From assembly GCA_003427395.1 (NCBI GenBank), contig BFEA01000400.1, forward strand, positions 84,858 through 129,491: DNA of 44,634 nt. Reading direction: 5' to 3'. Positions 20,000 to 29,639 of the stretch are shown here, in pieces. Source of the DNA: Chara braunii (lineage: Eukaryota; Streptophyta; Charophyceae; Charales; Characeae). The position numbers and the translations under genes are program-made. The notes beneath the pieces are model-generated. The model did not search any database. It had not been told where the DNA came from and saw nothing but the letters and a program-made list of their open reading frames with translations. Each line of letters starts with the position of its first letter. Within the stretch, counting starts at the first letter, position 1.

Positions 20000-20276
20000 C
20001 CACCTATGGGACTTGTAGCGAAACGTCTGTACCTAGCATATGAAGTACTTGGGCGACAAGGCTCGCACAAATATGCTTTGATCAGGGCTGAGTGAGGTGT
20101 CTGGGACTCAGCTTAGCCCTGGTACCTACAACCACGGTTAGGTCAGGTCATCCCCAGGCTGGAGGGTGACGATCCTGAGTGGTAGACAGTACTAGACACT
20201 GAGTTAGGATAGTGGGAGTAGGAGTGCGCCGGGAGCAATTACGAAAGAGGTAGGTTGGGAGGGAGTCCCATAGGAT
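20000..20276 (+). mobile_element. R2 second part
   Basis: Resumes the R2 sequence after the inserted retroposon. It aligns as reverse complement with 36905-37180, including the AAGTACTTGGGCGACAAGG and GTGACGATCCTGAGTGGTAG stretches. Both copies diverge after CCCATAGGA, which marks the likely 3' end. No ORF. Confidence 0.65.
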
Positions 20277-20560
20277 TAGGGGGCCTCTACCACTGGGCTG
20301 ATTGCCGAAGGTGACTCTCATGTGTCTGTAATCCAGCCGCTACAACAACCTAGGAAAGAAACTTGCGGCGTGTTAATGGTTGTGTTGGAAAAAATGGCCG
20401 GGCGAGGTACCGTTGGTTTAAGATTAATCTTGGTAAAGTTATGTATTTGAGGGGCTGTCCATGCTCTCGCTTGGAATTTACATCCCAAGATCTTGCTGCT
20501 GTAATCTGATCCTATTGCATCTTATTGCATCGTAGTTTCACTAAGTTTTGCCCAATTTTG
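20277..20560. other. Stretch without a recognised gene
   Basis: GAGGGGCTGTCCATGCT at about 20451-20467 recurs at 25494-25508 in shorter form. Otherwise nothing could be assigned. Confidence 0.35.
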
Positions 20561-22330
20561 TTCATTTTCCCTTAAAGAGGGGGCTGTATTGAGGGGGTAG
20601 GATGATATGAGGGAGGGAAAGGACGCGCTCTGTGGGAAGGGGCTAACTGCAGAGTGGAATTAGGGCATAGCAGCAGGGAGATGGTGGCTCCACTGCAGTA
20701 AGTCTTGCCGGAGTAAGGTTGGGTCGGTGTTGGTGGTGGGGAGTATCAGTTCCCTTCTTAGGGTGTTTCCCCTATTGAGATGCTTTTAGTACAGGGGGTT
20801 GAGAAGGCTGCGGGGTACGAGGGGGGAAGGGGGGCGACCGAGGGGGGACTGTGGGTTTTTGTTAGTAGGTCAGAAGGAAGGGGCTGGGACGACGCAGGCC
20901 GGTGCTGGAGTGGTTTTGCTCTGTGACCCGGAGAGGAACATGAGGCTTGGGGAGTTTTGTCGAGGGAGGAAGATAGAACCAACACTTTTGACGTTGCCGT
21001 AGCTGGGGTGTATCCCTGTCACCGTTTTGGGGCGTGCGGCTATGGGGAGTTGCCGAGGGAGGAAGACACTCCTCACCATCGTCGCTAGGTTGGTCGGTAC
21101 TGGGGCTTGGTGGGGTCCTGTAACTCTAGCATGAGAGGGTATGAGACCAGCTGTGTGTCGCTTGAGGACTGGACACGAGACCTGTAGTTTTCTCCAATAG
21201 TTGCGGGGAGAGTGGGTGGTTGGTGGTCTGTGCAGTCCGTACTAAGGTTCTCTGGTTCTGGATCCTTGGTAGTACTTCGCCCTTACATGTAACTGGGGTG
21301 TAGGAGTTCAAAGAGGGTCACAACGGGACTGACATCCGAATAGCTAATTTATTCTGTGCCCCTGTTTTGCCGATGCCAGAACGACGCTGGCCGGAGCTGG
21401 GGCGTCGCCTTGTGACCTGCAATTCGCAGGAGTATGAGGCCTTGTAGAGAGATCTGGGGTTTGCCGAGGGTGGAAGGCAAGCCAGTGGCAAATCGGGGGG
21501 GGCTGCGTTGTGGCGAGAAGAGATCTGCTATGGGTGATGTTGGTATGGTTGGTACTGTCCCCGAGTAAGTACGTCCTGGGGAAAGGAGGGCTAGGAATTA
21601 CCTTAGGAGTCTAGTTCAAAAAAATCTTCTTAGAATTTATCAAAATTTTCACAAAATGTTGGAATCTGTTCTTAAAGAGAGGGGGGTAGTCTGCTTTGCC
21701 CTAAAAATGTCTTCTGGATTCTGGGGATTCCGGACAACCTTGTTTAGGTGGTACTGAGGCTGTTATACTCGGTGACCTGCGACTGTTAGATGCCAGAACG
21801 ACGCTGGCCGGTGCTGGGGTGTTGCCCTGTAACCTGCTGATGCAGGAGCATGAGGCCTGGTACTAGAGAGATCTGGGGGTGCTTTGGGGGGGCATTCCAT
21901 GGGACAACCAAGGGTTGCCGCTGGGACGACGCTGGCCGGAGCTGGGGTGAGTTGTGTTGCCCTGTAACCCAGCAAGATAAGGGAGTGTGAGGCCTGGAAG
22001 AGCTCGACAGGGAGTAAGACAGTGTTGGAGAAAATTGGAAGGTTTTGTTAGGGATTTCGCGGGTTTAGAGGCATTTGCAGGACTTCGGAAGGCTATTCCC
22101 ATATTTTCCGAATAACAGAAAGTTTTCTCAGATGGCTTTTCAGCCAAGTCGGGTAACGGGTAAGAGAGGGATTGAGGTTAGTGAGAGAAAGACACCACGC
22201 ATCCTACTAGCAAAGGGGTCAGCTGGTAGGATAGAAATAGGGCATAGCAGCAGTAGAGATTGTGGCTTTGCTGCAGTAGGTCTTGTCGGAGGGAGGTAAA
22301 AGGACTGATGGTAGATTCTCGAGGGTTTTT
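20560..22330 (+). repeat. R1 repeat, copy c (3' module only)
   Basis: Repeats of the R1 GC-rich module: CTGCTGCAGTAAGTCTTGCC (about 20690) and its counterpart near 22270, and GACGACGCAGGCCGG (20888). The CCAGAACGACGCTGGCCGG blocks occur at about 21375 and 21790, with CCTGTAACC and GAGGCCTGG blocks in between. Minus-strand ORFs across it arise from the repeats and change frame between copies, so no protein is called. Confidence 0.6.
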
Positions 22331-22388
22331 CGAATTTTGTCTGACTCTGAAGTTTCCCACAAAAAAGGTCTGGAATAGCCCTAAAATT

Positions 22389-22517
22389 CTTTTTTTTCAA
22401 AGACAAGCTCCATCTATTGGTAGGGAGCAGCACCTGCTGGAAACCGGGTCTAGCGTCCCATAGATACAACTTTTCCTCACAGGTTGGCACAAAACTGGGA
22501 ACCGGGCCCAGCGTCCC
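22389..22517 (-). repeat. Double two-hairpin 3' tail, minus orientation (T8)
   Basis: After a T-run (22389-22397), the plus strand carries GCTCCATCTATTGG and CTGCTGGAAACCGGGTC. After a spacer with CCTCACAGGTTGGCACAAA come ACTGGGAACCGGGCCCAGC and GTCCC. This is the reverse of the double tails at 25347 and 29450. The likely body of the element extends right to about 23400 on the minus strand. Confidence 0.75.
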
Positions 22518-22631
22518 ATCACGAATACATTCGAAAAATTTCATCAGAACTTGCATGAGAAAGAACCAGAAACTACTTGAAAAATCTAATTATAACGACG
22601 TTTTTTGGTTCGAAATAGGACTTTAACTTTC

Positions 22632-22930
22632 CATCTCCCTTCGACGAGCCGACCTCCTCCACCACATAGTTCGAAGGGAGAGAAGAAAGTAATCAGTCCA
22701 GAAACAAATTNTGAACAAGTCTGAGAACAATTAGCTTCCTGCCTGCTATGCCTAGCAACCCCCTGCTCTTCCTCATCTCCCGACGAGCCGACCTCCTCCA
22801 CCACATAGTTCGGAAGATAAGAAACAACAGACAATCAACCTCTCCAAAACCCATATGGTTAAGAATGGACTTCAATTTTCCATCTCCCTTCGACGAGCCG
22901 ACCTCCTCCACCACATAGTTCAAAGAGAGA
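22632..22930. repeat. Three spaced copies of a CGACGAGCCGACC hairpin block
   Basis: The 31-bp block beginning CGACGAGCCGACCTCCTCC occurs at 22642, 22781 and 22891. In the first copy it is bracketed by CTCCCTTCGA and TCGAAGGGAG, giving a 10-bp stem. The other copies have weaker stems. It lies inside the putative minus-strand retroposon ending at T8. One base at 22711 is ambiguous. Confidence 0.7.
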
Positions 22931-23036
22931 GAAGATAATTGGAGTCCAATCAAGGAATTGCAAAAATGTCATCAAATCGTTTTTAACGAGGCCGTAAAAA
23001 GGATACGCTTTTGTTGGTCACAGCTCAAACCAATCC

Positions 23037-23310
23037 CTACCCACTGTACCTTGTCTCATGCTGCCTCCACCGAGGAAAATCCCTCGGCCCCAACATAAAA
23101 CAGATCCCCTCCCCTCCCACCACCACCTCCGCAACGGCAACCAATCCCCTCCTAGAGGCTGCCTTTGCCCACCCCTTGTCCCTATCTGCCCCCGCTGGGG
23201 TTGAAGGCGACCAAGTCTCAAACCCCGGCCCCAGACTCAGACAATCCCCAATCTGCCCTACTCCCAATAGTGCTACTGCCTCCCACCATGCAACACCCCT
23301 GTAGAATAAG
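23037..23310 (-). repeat. Retroposon 5' region related to 19215-19325
   Basis: The minus strand carries GTTGGGGCCGAGG and CCTCGGTGGAGGCAGCATGA, matching the start of the 785-bp retroposon. With the tail at 22389-22517 this suggests a minus-strand element of about 1 kb. ORFs here (for example 23414-23037) are proline/glycine-rich and not conserved in frame with the other copy. Confidence 0.5.
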
Positions 23311-23692
23311 GCTCCCCTATAACAGACCCCAGGGTTAATTTTTCGGGGACAACTAACTAGTAGTCTATGCCCACAACTGGCCAGCCCTATCTCTCCTTCC
23401 CCTAGCTTACCCAAGGCCAGGCGGAGCCCAGGCTGACAGTCCTACCGTCCTTCCCCTGGCTTGTCCCCTAACTTAGGCCAGGCGGATCTCAGACCTGTTG
23501 TGGGTAACTACCGTATATCTGTACCCTGGAGTCTCAAACCCCCCCTGCGTATGAAAGTTTCAGCCATAACCTCCAAAGTCCTATCCTCACTACAGCGTCT
23601 GCAAAAACTCATGAAAAAAACAAAACAAAGGGGGAACATGCAGGGCAAAACCCAGTGGCGAAATTGCTAAACAATCCCAACATGAAAACGTT
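23311..23692. other. Unassigned stretch with a short duplicated segment
   Basis: CCAGGCGGA-C-CAG with its CTTCCCCT(A/G)GCTT-type surroundings occurs twice, near 23400-23430 and 23450-23495. A 69-codon ORF (23461-23670) has no recognisable motif. Confidence 0.4.
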
Positions 23693-24133
23693 ATGTCTCA
23701 AATTTCTGCTACAAATAGTCGTAATCAAGAAGTAAGTAATCAAGAAATAGGTGATCGAGATATAGGTAGTCGGAATATAGGTAATCAAGATATAGGTAAT
23801 CTAGATGTAGGTAATCAAGATATAGCTAATCAGGATGTAAATATTTATGACTATTGGATAATTGGGTAGCCGAAAACGGTACCCTGAGACTAAAAGGTTT
23901 ACAGATTGATATTTAATATTGATGATGGTAGTGATAATGATTGAAATGTTATAGATGACTATTTGAGTGAATCGGTAGCCTAAAGATAGTGGTGGCGATC
24001 AACTTCGCCTACAGATGGTAGCTGTGAGGATGATAGTGTTGATGATCGTGATACAACAGATGCTAGCTATGAGGATAATAGTGTTGATGATCGTGATACT
24101 ACAGATGGTGAAAATCACTATAGAAATGACTAA
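23693..24133 (+). pseudogene. Decayed gene with NQDIG pentapeptide repeats and acidic repeats
   Basis: From an ATG at 23693 one frame runs 147 codons to TAA at 24131-24133 and is interrupted by several stops. The first 58 codons (to TAG at 23867) begin MSQISATNS and then carry eight 5-residue units (consensus NQDIG) encoded by 15-bp repeats at 23723-23842. Beyond the stops the same frame gives an acidic segment with two 15-residue units containing SVDDRDTTD (about 24014-24103). Keeping one frame across stops suggests a real but dead coding sequence. The family is unknown to me. Neighbours are repeats only, so it may be a captured host fragment or a transposon gene. Confidence 0.45.
23723..23842 (+). 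repeat. 15-bp tandem repeat, eight units
   Basis: Units of the form AATCAAGATATAGGT repeat exactly every 15 bp eight times and encode NQDIG-like pentapeptides. Substitutions are scattered across units. Confidence 0.85.
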
Positions 24134-24273
24134 ACACCCATAGAGATGTAATGATGATAAGGATGTGGACTAATTATCTATTATGTTGATGATGATCGCC
24201 TTGCCCCGTCGTCGACATACTCGAATTTCATGGTGCACCCTGAATCTTCGATATCTCATGATCCACTAGACCA

Positions 24274-24337
24274 TTTGATCTGAAATTTGGACCACCTCAG
24301 ATCCTCGACATAGACCACCGGTGGTCCAATTTTCAGG
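24274..24337. repeat. Short inverted repeat
   Basis: TGATCTGAAATTTGGACCACC is mirrored by GGTGGTCCAATTTTCAGGTCA after a 14-base loop. GC-rich sequence with CGCGCGC stretches follows to 24420. No coding signal. Confidence 0.55.
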
Positions 24338-24379
24338 TCAGGGCGCACCCAATCGCGCGCAATCGTTGAGAGCACGCGC

Positions 24380-25200
24380 GCTATTTTCCTTGCTGCGTGC
24401 AGTTTTCCAGCGCGCGCCGTATGATGAGGAATCGAGGATGATGATATTGCTAATAACGTACACCTGTGATGATGCACTGGTGACGATAATAATAGGGATG
24501 AAACAGCGCCCCTAAAATAGTAAAACATTGATGAGGGCAATACTGATGACGATGCCAACGAGCGGCTGCAATAGTGATGATGGTAAAGACCACAACCCCA
24601 ACATGACGGTGCTGTCACGTACCTTGTTTCTAATACCAATGACGAGATGTTGCTAACAAGCTGCACGCGGGTCCTGTTACCGCCTTGATGATGATGAAGA
24701 GCAGCACNCTGATGGCGATGNCGAACAACNNTGATGATGATAACANAACCTTTACCATGGTGACGAGCCTCCCTGATGCCGATGGATGAGGACACTGATG
24801 ATGACAGGTAGCTACTCCACTCGCACTTCGGGTCACGCAAGGCTCACTCTGTTGAACTCCACAGGCATCCCTAGAGACGACACCTCACAGGCTCTATGCC
24901 ACAGACAAAAACACAGCAGCAATGGAGTATGAACGCGGAACTCCCATAAAGCCTCCGGGAGTCGGTCTATTCTCCCTATCAACCTGTGATACGGTATAGA
25001 CAAGCACCTTCACTCCCCGCGCGTGCGCAAAACGCCTAGTAAGAAGCTACCGTAAGCTCGACACCCAGCCCAACAACTCCTCCGTTACCCCACCAGCTCT
25101 TTCGTCTCGCCATCGCCATGCACCACGTCGTCCGTTTGAGCGCGCCAGAGCGAAACCGGTTCGAGCCAGGCACGCTCCCGCTTCACCGCCTCACTCCGCC
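24380..25200. other. GAT-rich and GC-rich stretch with ambiguous bases, no supported gene
   Basis: Several N calls lie between 24708 and 24746. A 194-codon minus-strand ORF (24840-24256) is made of low-complexity His/Ser-rich sequence from GATGAT-type repeats and crosses the Ns, so it is not accepted as a gene. Confidence 0.5.
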
Positions 25201-25204
25201 GCCG

Positions 25205-25492
25205 TGGTTGGTGCCGGGGCGCAGCGCTCCCGGTAGCGCTGCGCCCTGATAGCGAAAGATCCAAAGGACAACTTCAAGAATTCTTAGTAGGTCCCTAGTC
25301 TCATTTTCATGGAATTTCTGATGGCTTTTCTGAATGTGCTCGTGATGGGACGCTGGGCCCGGTTCCCAGTTGCTGCCAATTTGTGAGGATATGGTTGTAT
25401 CTATGGGACGCTGGATCCGGTTTCCAGCAGGTGTTGCTCCCCACCAATAGATGGAGCTTGTGGTACAAGAAAAAAAAAAAAGAAAAAAAAAA
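25205..25492 (+). mobile_element. Short R1 derivative: GC-rich head plus double tail and A-run
   Basis: GGGGCGCAGCGCTCCC..GCGCTGCGCCC (25218-25242) resembles the R1 head. It is followed after about 100 bp by the double two-hairpin tail (25347-25470) and an A-rich run to 25492. This may be an internally deleted, SINE-sized R1 element. Flanking duplications are not evident. Confidence 0.5.
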
Positions 25493-25518
25493 GGGGGCTG
25501 TCCATGCTTGGCTTGACG

Positions 25519-25605
25519 TTTTTTTTTTTTTGTTTTTTTTTTTGGACAGAAGCTCCAATCTATTCGTGGGGAGCAACACGTGCTGGGAACGGCGCCCAGC
25601 GTCCC
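25519..25605 (-). repeat. Two-hairpin tail with T-run, minus orientation (T10)
   Basis: A T-run (25519-25543) is followed by GCTCCAATCTATTCGTGGGG and the reverse of GCTGGG-CGCCGTT-CCCAGC. It faces the plus-strand tail that ends at 25492, so the two A-tails converge and form a large inverted repeat. Confidence 0.75.
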
Positions 25606-25666
25606 ATATGAAACTACAAGCACTGAGATACCAGGACCAATACTAGGCTTCACCTTAGAGAATCTG

Positions 25667-25748
25667 TTTTTTTTTTTTTGAAGTGCCCAAGGCTGATATT
25701 ACCAATAAGAAGATTAAGGCCGGGGTCCTCACAGTCTGCCCGGAGTAA
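25667..25748 (-). mobile_element. Small A-tailed repeat R4, minus orientation
   Basis: A T-run (25667-25679) is followed by a core of about 66 bp whose reverse complement begins CTCCGGGCAGACTGTGAGGA and ends near AATATCAGCC..GGGCACT. A plus-strand copy with its own A-run lies at 36604-36695. It is a very short retroposon-like family. A partial two-hairpin tail (25755-25786) lies next to it. Confidence 0.55.
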
Positions 25749-25789
25749 TCGAACCGAACTTGCTGAGAACCGGGCTCAGCGTCCCTCAT

Positions 25790-25915
25790 ATGGTGATGAT
25801 TATGATTATGATGATGATAATGATACTACTGAATCAGTAGTACTGATGATGATGATAATGATACTACTGAATCAGTAGTACTGATGATGATGCTAATGAT
25901 AATGAAAATTAGTGT
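25790..25915. repeat. GAT-rich microsatellite with duplicated palindrome
   Basis: A unit containing GATAATGATACTACTGAATC followed by AGTAGTACT is tandemly duplicated (about 25815-25885). TACTACTGA-A-TCAGTAGTA inside each unit is a 9-bp-arm palindrome. Confidence 0.8.
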
Positions 25916-26039
25916 AAAAAGGAGACTATGCTATATCAACAATTCTGACCTCCTAATCTTAGAACAACTCTTATCCTCCCTATACGAGGACGTTGTGACT
26001 CAGAGACAGTACCAACCTAACCAATGTCTGTCATGGCTG

Positions 26040-26342
26040 TTCTCTTCTCGCTCCCTTGCAGCCCCCCCCGGTTCACCACTGGATTGCCTTCCTCCCTCAG
26101 CAAACCCCAGATCTCTCTACAAGGTCTCACACTCCTGCCATTTGCAGGTTACAGGGCAACGCCCCAGCTCCCGCCAGCGTCGTTCTAGCGTCGGCAAACC
26201 AGGGGCTCAGAACAGAGCAACTCTGTAGACACCAGTCCAGGTTCAACCATCTCTGAAATTCTATATCCCTATTGTGGAAGAAGTCTAGATGCTGCCAAAA
26301 ATTTCTAGAACACCAGAAAGCTTAATATAACATGATTGAGAT
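26040..26342 (-). repeat. R1 fragment, minus orientation
   Basis: The reverse complement matches 19370-19640, including the GACGCTGGCGGGAGCTGGGG block, the CCTGTAACCTGC block and the GATATNGAATTTCAGAGATGG segment. No ORF called. Confidence 0.6.
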
Positions 26343-26353
26343 GATGATACTAA
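26343..26353. repeat. Target-site duplication of R1 copy b, left
   Basis: GATGATACTAA, identical to 29590-29600, which directly follows the A-run of the element. Confidence 0.75.
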
Positions 26354-29300
26354 GACCTGACAACCTGTCTGTAGCGCGGCCGGGAGTGTTGCGCCCCACC
26401 CGCGCAGTTGAAGTGAACGGCACCGAGCGGTAACAAGCGGTGGAGCGGCGTGAAGTCATGCGGTGTCGGGCGGTGACAAGCGGTGGAGCGGCGCGATGTT
26501 AGGGGAGAGGGTTTGGGGTGGTGTGAGGTGGAAGATGAGAGGCTTTGAGTGACGACTATGGGGTGGATGGTGATGTGGGTGGTGCATCATTCGTACAGGT
26601 TGGGGCTGCTATGAAGAGGCTGCTTGTGAAGAGTTGCGATGGGTATGGTCTGCCAACATCATCATCCACCGGATTCATATTCGAGCCAAGAAATACGGGA
26701 TGCCACGCGTCGAATGCGAAGGTGAGGGTGATGGATCAGAGGATTGTGTGTTGGACAGGTACGTTTTTTCACGATGGTATTACTCCATGGATCTTCTTAG
26801 GTTGGTTGGTAGGTGTTGGGGATTTGCTTGGTGCCGCGATCTGCCTGCGTCACAGGCTGACGGGGTTGAGATCGGGGAGGGGCTGTTGCTCCACGAGACC
26901 GGTGAACGGTTCCGATGAGGTCTCCCTGTGCTACGAGTTAGATGCCCCGTGCGCTCCGTTTTGAAGGGTGAGGACGCTGAGGGGTGCGAGGGCGATGGTT
27001 CCCGCGAGGTAGGGGTGATGTCACATGCGAGTGAAGGGGGACGGGAGGGGAGGGGAGGAGAGGATTCATGGAGGTGCCTGTTCTTCAACGTTTTTTCAGC
27101 ATGGCATACTCACTTTTGATCCTCATGATGGTTGCTTTGTTTGTGATTGCAAGATTTACTTTGCGGGCGCGTTCATTCCCGGATTTTGTTACAAAGATTT
27201 TCGAGATTGATCTTTTAACCCCATTAACCCAAATAAGATACATAATCTCTGAAGTCCCGTGTTGGTTTTTCGGGATTCGATTTCTTTGTGACCCTTCTTG
27301 ATTTCCTCAAAAAAAAAAAACGCTAATGAACATGCTAATCTCCTTTGCTAAAATGATTTTCAAACCACGGTTGAAAATCTTCTTTGATTTAATGTCTTCA
27401 TATCCCTAATCTGAAATCCCTAATTTCCTATTTTCTAAGCATGATTCTTCTAATTTGAAATTCACAAATCAGAGCTTCGCTATCAGTTCTGATTCATAAA
27501 GATATCTAATTCAATGTTTTCTGATAATATGGTTCCTTGAAAATAATTTCTTAAATTTTTTCGTGCCCTATATCTATGCTAAACGTTTCCCAAACTGTGG
27601 TTTGGGAATCTGATTCGAAAATCCTTCATGGATATCTAAACCTAAATTTCGTATAATTTCTCGTAAATTTTGTCACTCAATAGTTTTCTTTATCATTGAT
27701 CTCATGGTCTTTATTTTTTTCTTCATTTTTGATTCAAACTCGTTTCTGATCTCAGATGCCTTAAAGTAGGCTTCTGCAACATTTTTTTAAAAATTCTATG
27801 GTTGCTAATCATAACACCGTGTGGTAAATCTTGATTCGGATTGGCTTGCTAATCTCAACTTCCTGGTCTTGAGGGTTGTAATAGTTGCTTGCTGTGTATA
27901 TCTGTGGGGTCTTCCTTGAGGGTTGGACCCTCCCCCCGTGAGGGTTTCACAAGGTGGGAGGTGTTATTCTTGGAGGGGGGAGGCGGAATTGGGGGATTGT
28001 TGTCTCTTAGCCAGACTGATTTATGATCTTATTAGTATTGGCGGGTGGGGAGAGAAGACAAGGGGGTGGCTGCTTATAGGAGTGTGTTAGGAGTTTGTTT
28101 TTTTAGGGAAGGAGTGACTTCGATGGCTACACAATGAGCCGAAGGGGGGGGGAAGCTAGATTTGAAGGAAGGAAGGTAGCAAGGGGATTTTCAACAGAAA
28201 GGGTTGTTTGTTAGGGTAAGTAGGTTAGAAGGACAAGGCTGCGACGACACAGGCCGGTGCTGGAGCCTCTGCTCTGTAACCCAGGGGGAGCTTGAGGCCT
28301 GGGAAGTTATGCCGAGGGTGGAAGGCATAACTAGATCGTCCGACGTAGTTGGCGCCGGGGTATTGACCCTGTAACCTGCTTAGGGGCTCGCCGCTAAGGG
28401 AATTGTCGAGGGAGGAAGACACTTCCTGTCCGTCAGAGCTAGGTTGATTGGTACTGGGGAGGGTTGTGGTGCCCTGTTACCCTAGCAGAAGGGGGTATGA
28501 TATCAAGTGAGCTCTGGTACGAGGAGTGAAAGCCTGGACCGACGCTCCATCTGTTGGAAGGGGGAATCTAGGATAGTAGGCTGTTTTAGTCTTGCCCCCC
28601 CCGCTCTTATATTTTTCTAAAGTTTTTCGAATGTCCCAAAAAGAGTTGGGTGCTTAGTGATCCTAGGAATGTTTTTTAGGACTTTGGGATCCCTACTAAC
28701 TTGTCTTAGGTGGCTTCAATGTTGTTATACTCAGTGATCTGCGGTTGTTCGATGCCAGAACGACGCTGACAAGTGCTGGGGTGTTGCCCTGTAACCTGCG
28801 ATGCAAAAGCGTGAGGTCTGGTAGAGAGATGTGGGGATGTCTTGGGGTGGGTTTTCCACGGGACAACCAAGGGTTGTTGCCGGGACGACGCTGGTCGGCC
28901 TGTAACCCAGCAGAAAGTGGGGGTGTGAAACCTAGAAGAGATCGGCAGAGGGTACGACAATTTTGGAGAACGTTGGAAGGGTTTGTGTGGGATCTCGAGA
29001 TTTTTGGAACAATCGTAGGAGGTCTGTGGCCTATTCTCATGCTTCTGGATTAACGGTAAGAGTTCTTAGGAACTCAAAAAAAAAAAAAGGTGAGTGGGAG
29101 AAGATGGTGGGTTATCATGCGTCCTGCCAGTGAGGGGGCTAGCTGGTAGGATGGGAGTATGGCATAGCAGCAGTAGAGATGGTGGCTCCGCTGCAGTCAG
29201 TCTTGCCGGAGTGAGGTAAAGTGGATTGAGGGGTGGTTTTCCGAGTCGTTTCTGAATTTTGCTTAATCATGAAGTTGTCATAGACATGTCTGAAGTAACT

Positions 29301-29589
29301 CCAATTTCTTCGAGCCAAAGCCGGGTAATGGCCCCGGTATCTCAAGTTCGAAAATTCCATCCTTAGGCCAATTAGATTTTTCTAGTAGTTCCTTGCTCAT
29401 TTTCATGGAATTTTCTGATGGAGTTTAAATTTTTGAATGTACTCGTTATGGGACGCTGGGCCCGGTTCCCAGTTTGTGCCAATTTGTGAGGATATGGTTG
29501 TATCTATGGCACGCTGGACCCGGTTTCCAGCAGGTGCTGCTCCCCACCAATAGATGGAGCCTTTTTCTAAATTTAAAAAAAAAAAAAAA
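26354..29589 (+). mobile_element. R1 retroposon, complete 3.24-kb copy b, non-coding
   Basis: Bounded by an 11-bp duplication and ending in the double two-hairpin tail (29450-29560) and A-run (29574-29589). It has a GC-rich head (GCGGCCGGGAGTGTTGCGCC, 26376-26395), an AT-rich middle (about 27100-27880) and a GC-rich module with repeated GACGACGCTGG/CCTGTAACC/GAGGCCTGG blocks (28230-29220). The largest ORF in it (26545-26964, 139 codons) shows no known motif and is not preserved in copy a. It therefore appears to be a long non-autonomous retroposon, probably mobilised by a LINE with the same tail. A retrotransposed long non-coding RNA is an alternative. Its single intact boundary pair makes it the reference copy for the family. 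Confidence 0.7.
29450..29589 (+). repeat. Double two-hairpin 3' tail with A-run (T12)
   Basis: First unit GCTGGG-CCCGGTT-CCCAG, then the CCAATTTGTGAGGATATGGT spacer, then a second unit GCTGGA-CCCGGTT-TCCAGC followed by GCTCC...GGAGC and the A-run. Identical loops with different stem bases show covariation. Confidence 0.85.
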
Positions 29590-29600
29590 GATGATACTAA
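29590..29600. repeat. Target-site duplication of R1 copy b, right
   Basis: GATGATACTAA, identical to 26343-26353. It opens a short GAT-rich tract (to about 29628). Confidence 0.75.
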
Positions 29601-29639
29601 TGATGATGATGATGATTATGATGATTAGTATGTCAAAAA

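Noticed and set aside
21763-22556. Minus-strand ORFs of 70-138 codons in R1 copy c
   Set aside because: Pro/Ala/Ser-rich frames generated by the GC-rich repeat; frames are not preserved between R1 copies and no motif is seen.
23867-24133. Alternative genetic code to explain in-frame TAG, TGA and TAA in the NQDIG region
   Set aside because: All three stops occur, other coding remnants here also contain random stops and frameshifts, and simple decay explains them.
24256-24840. 194-codon minus-strand ORF
   Set aside because: His/Ser low-complexity translation of GAT repeats that crosses ambiguous bases.
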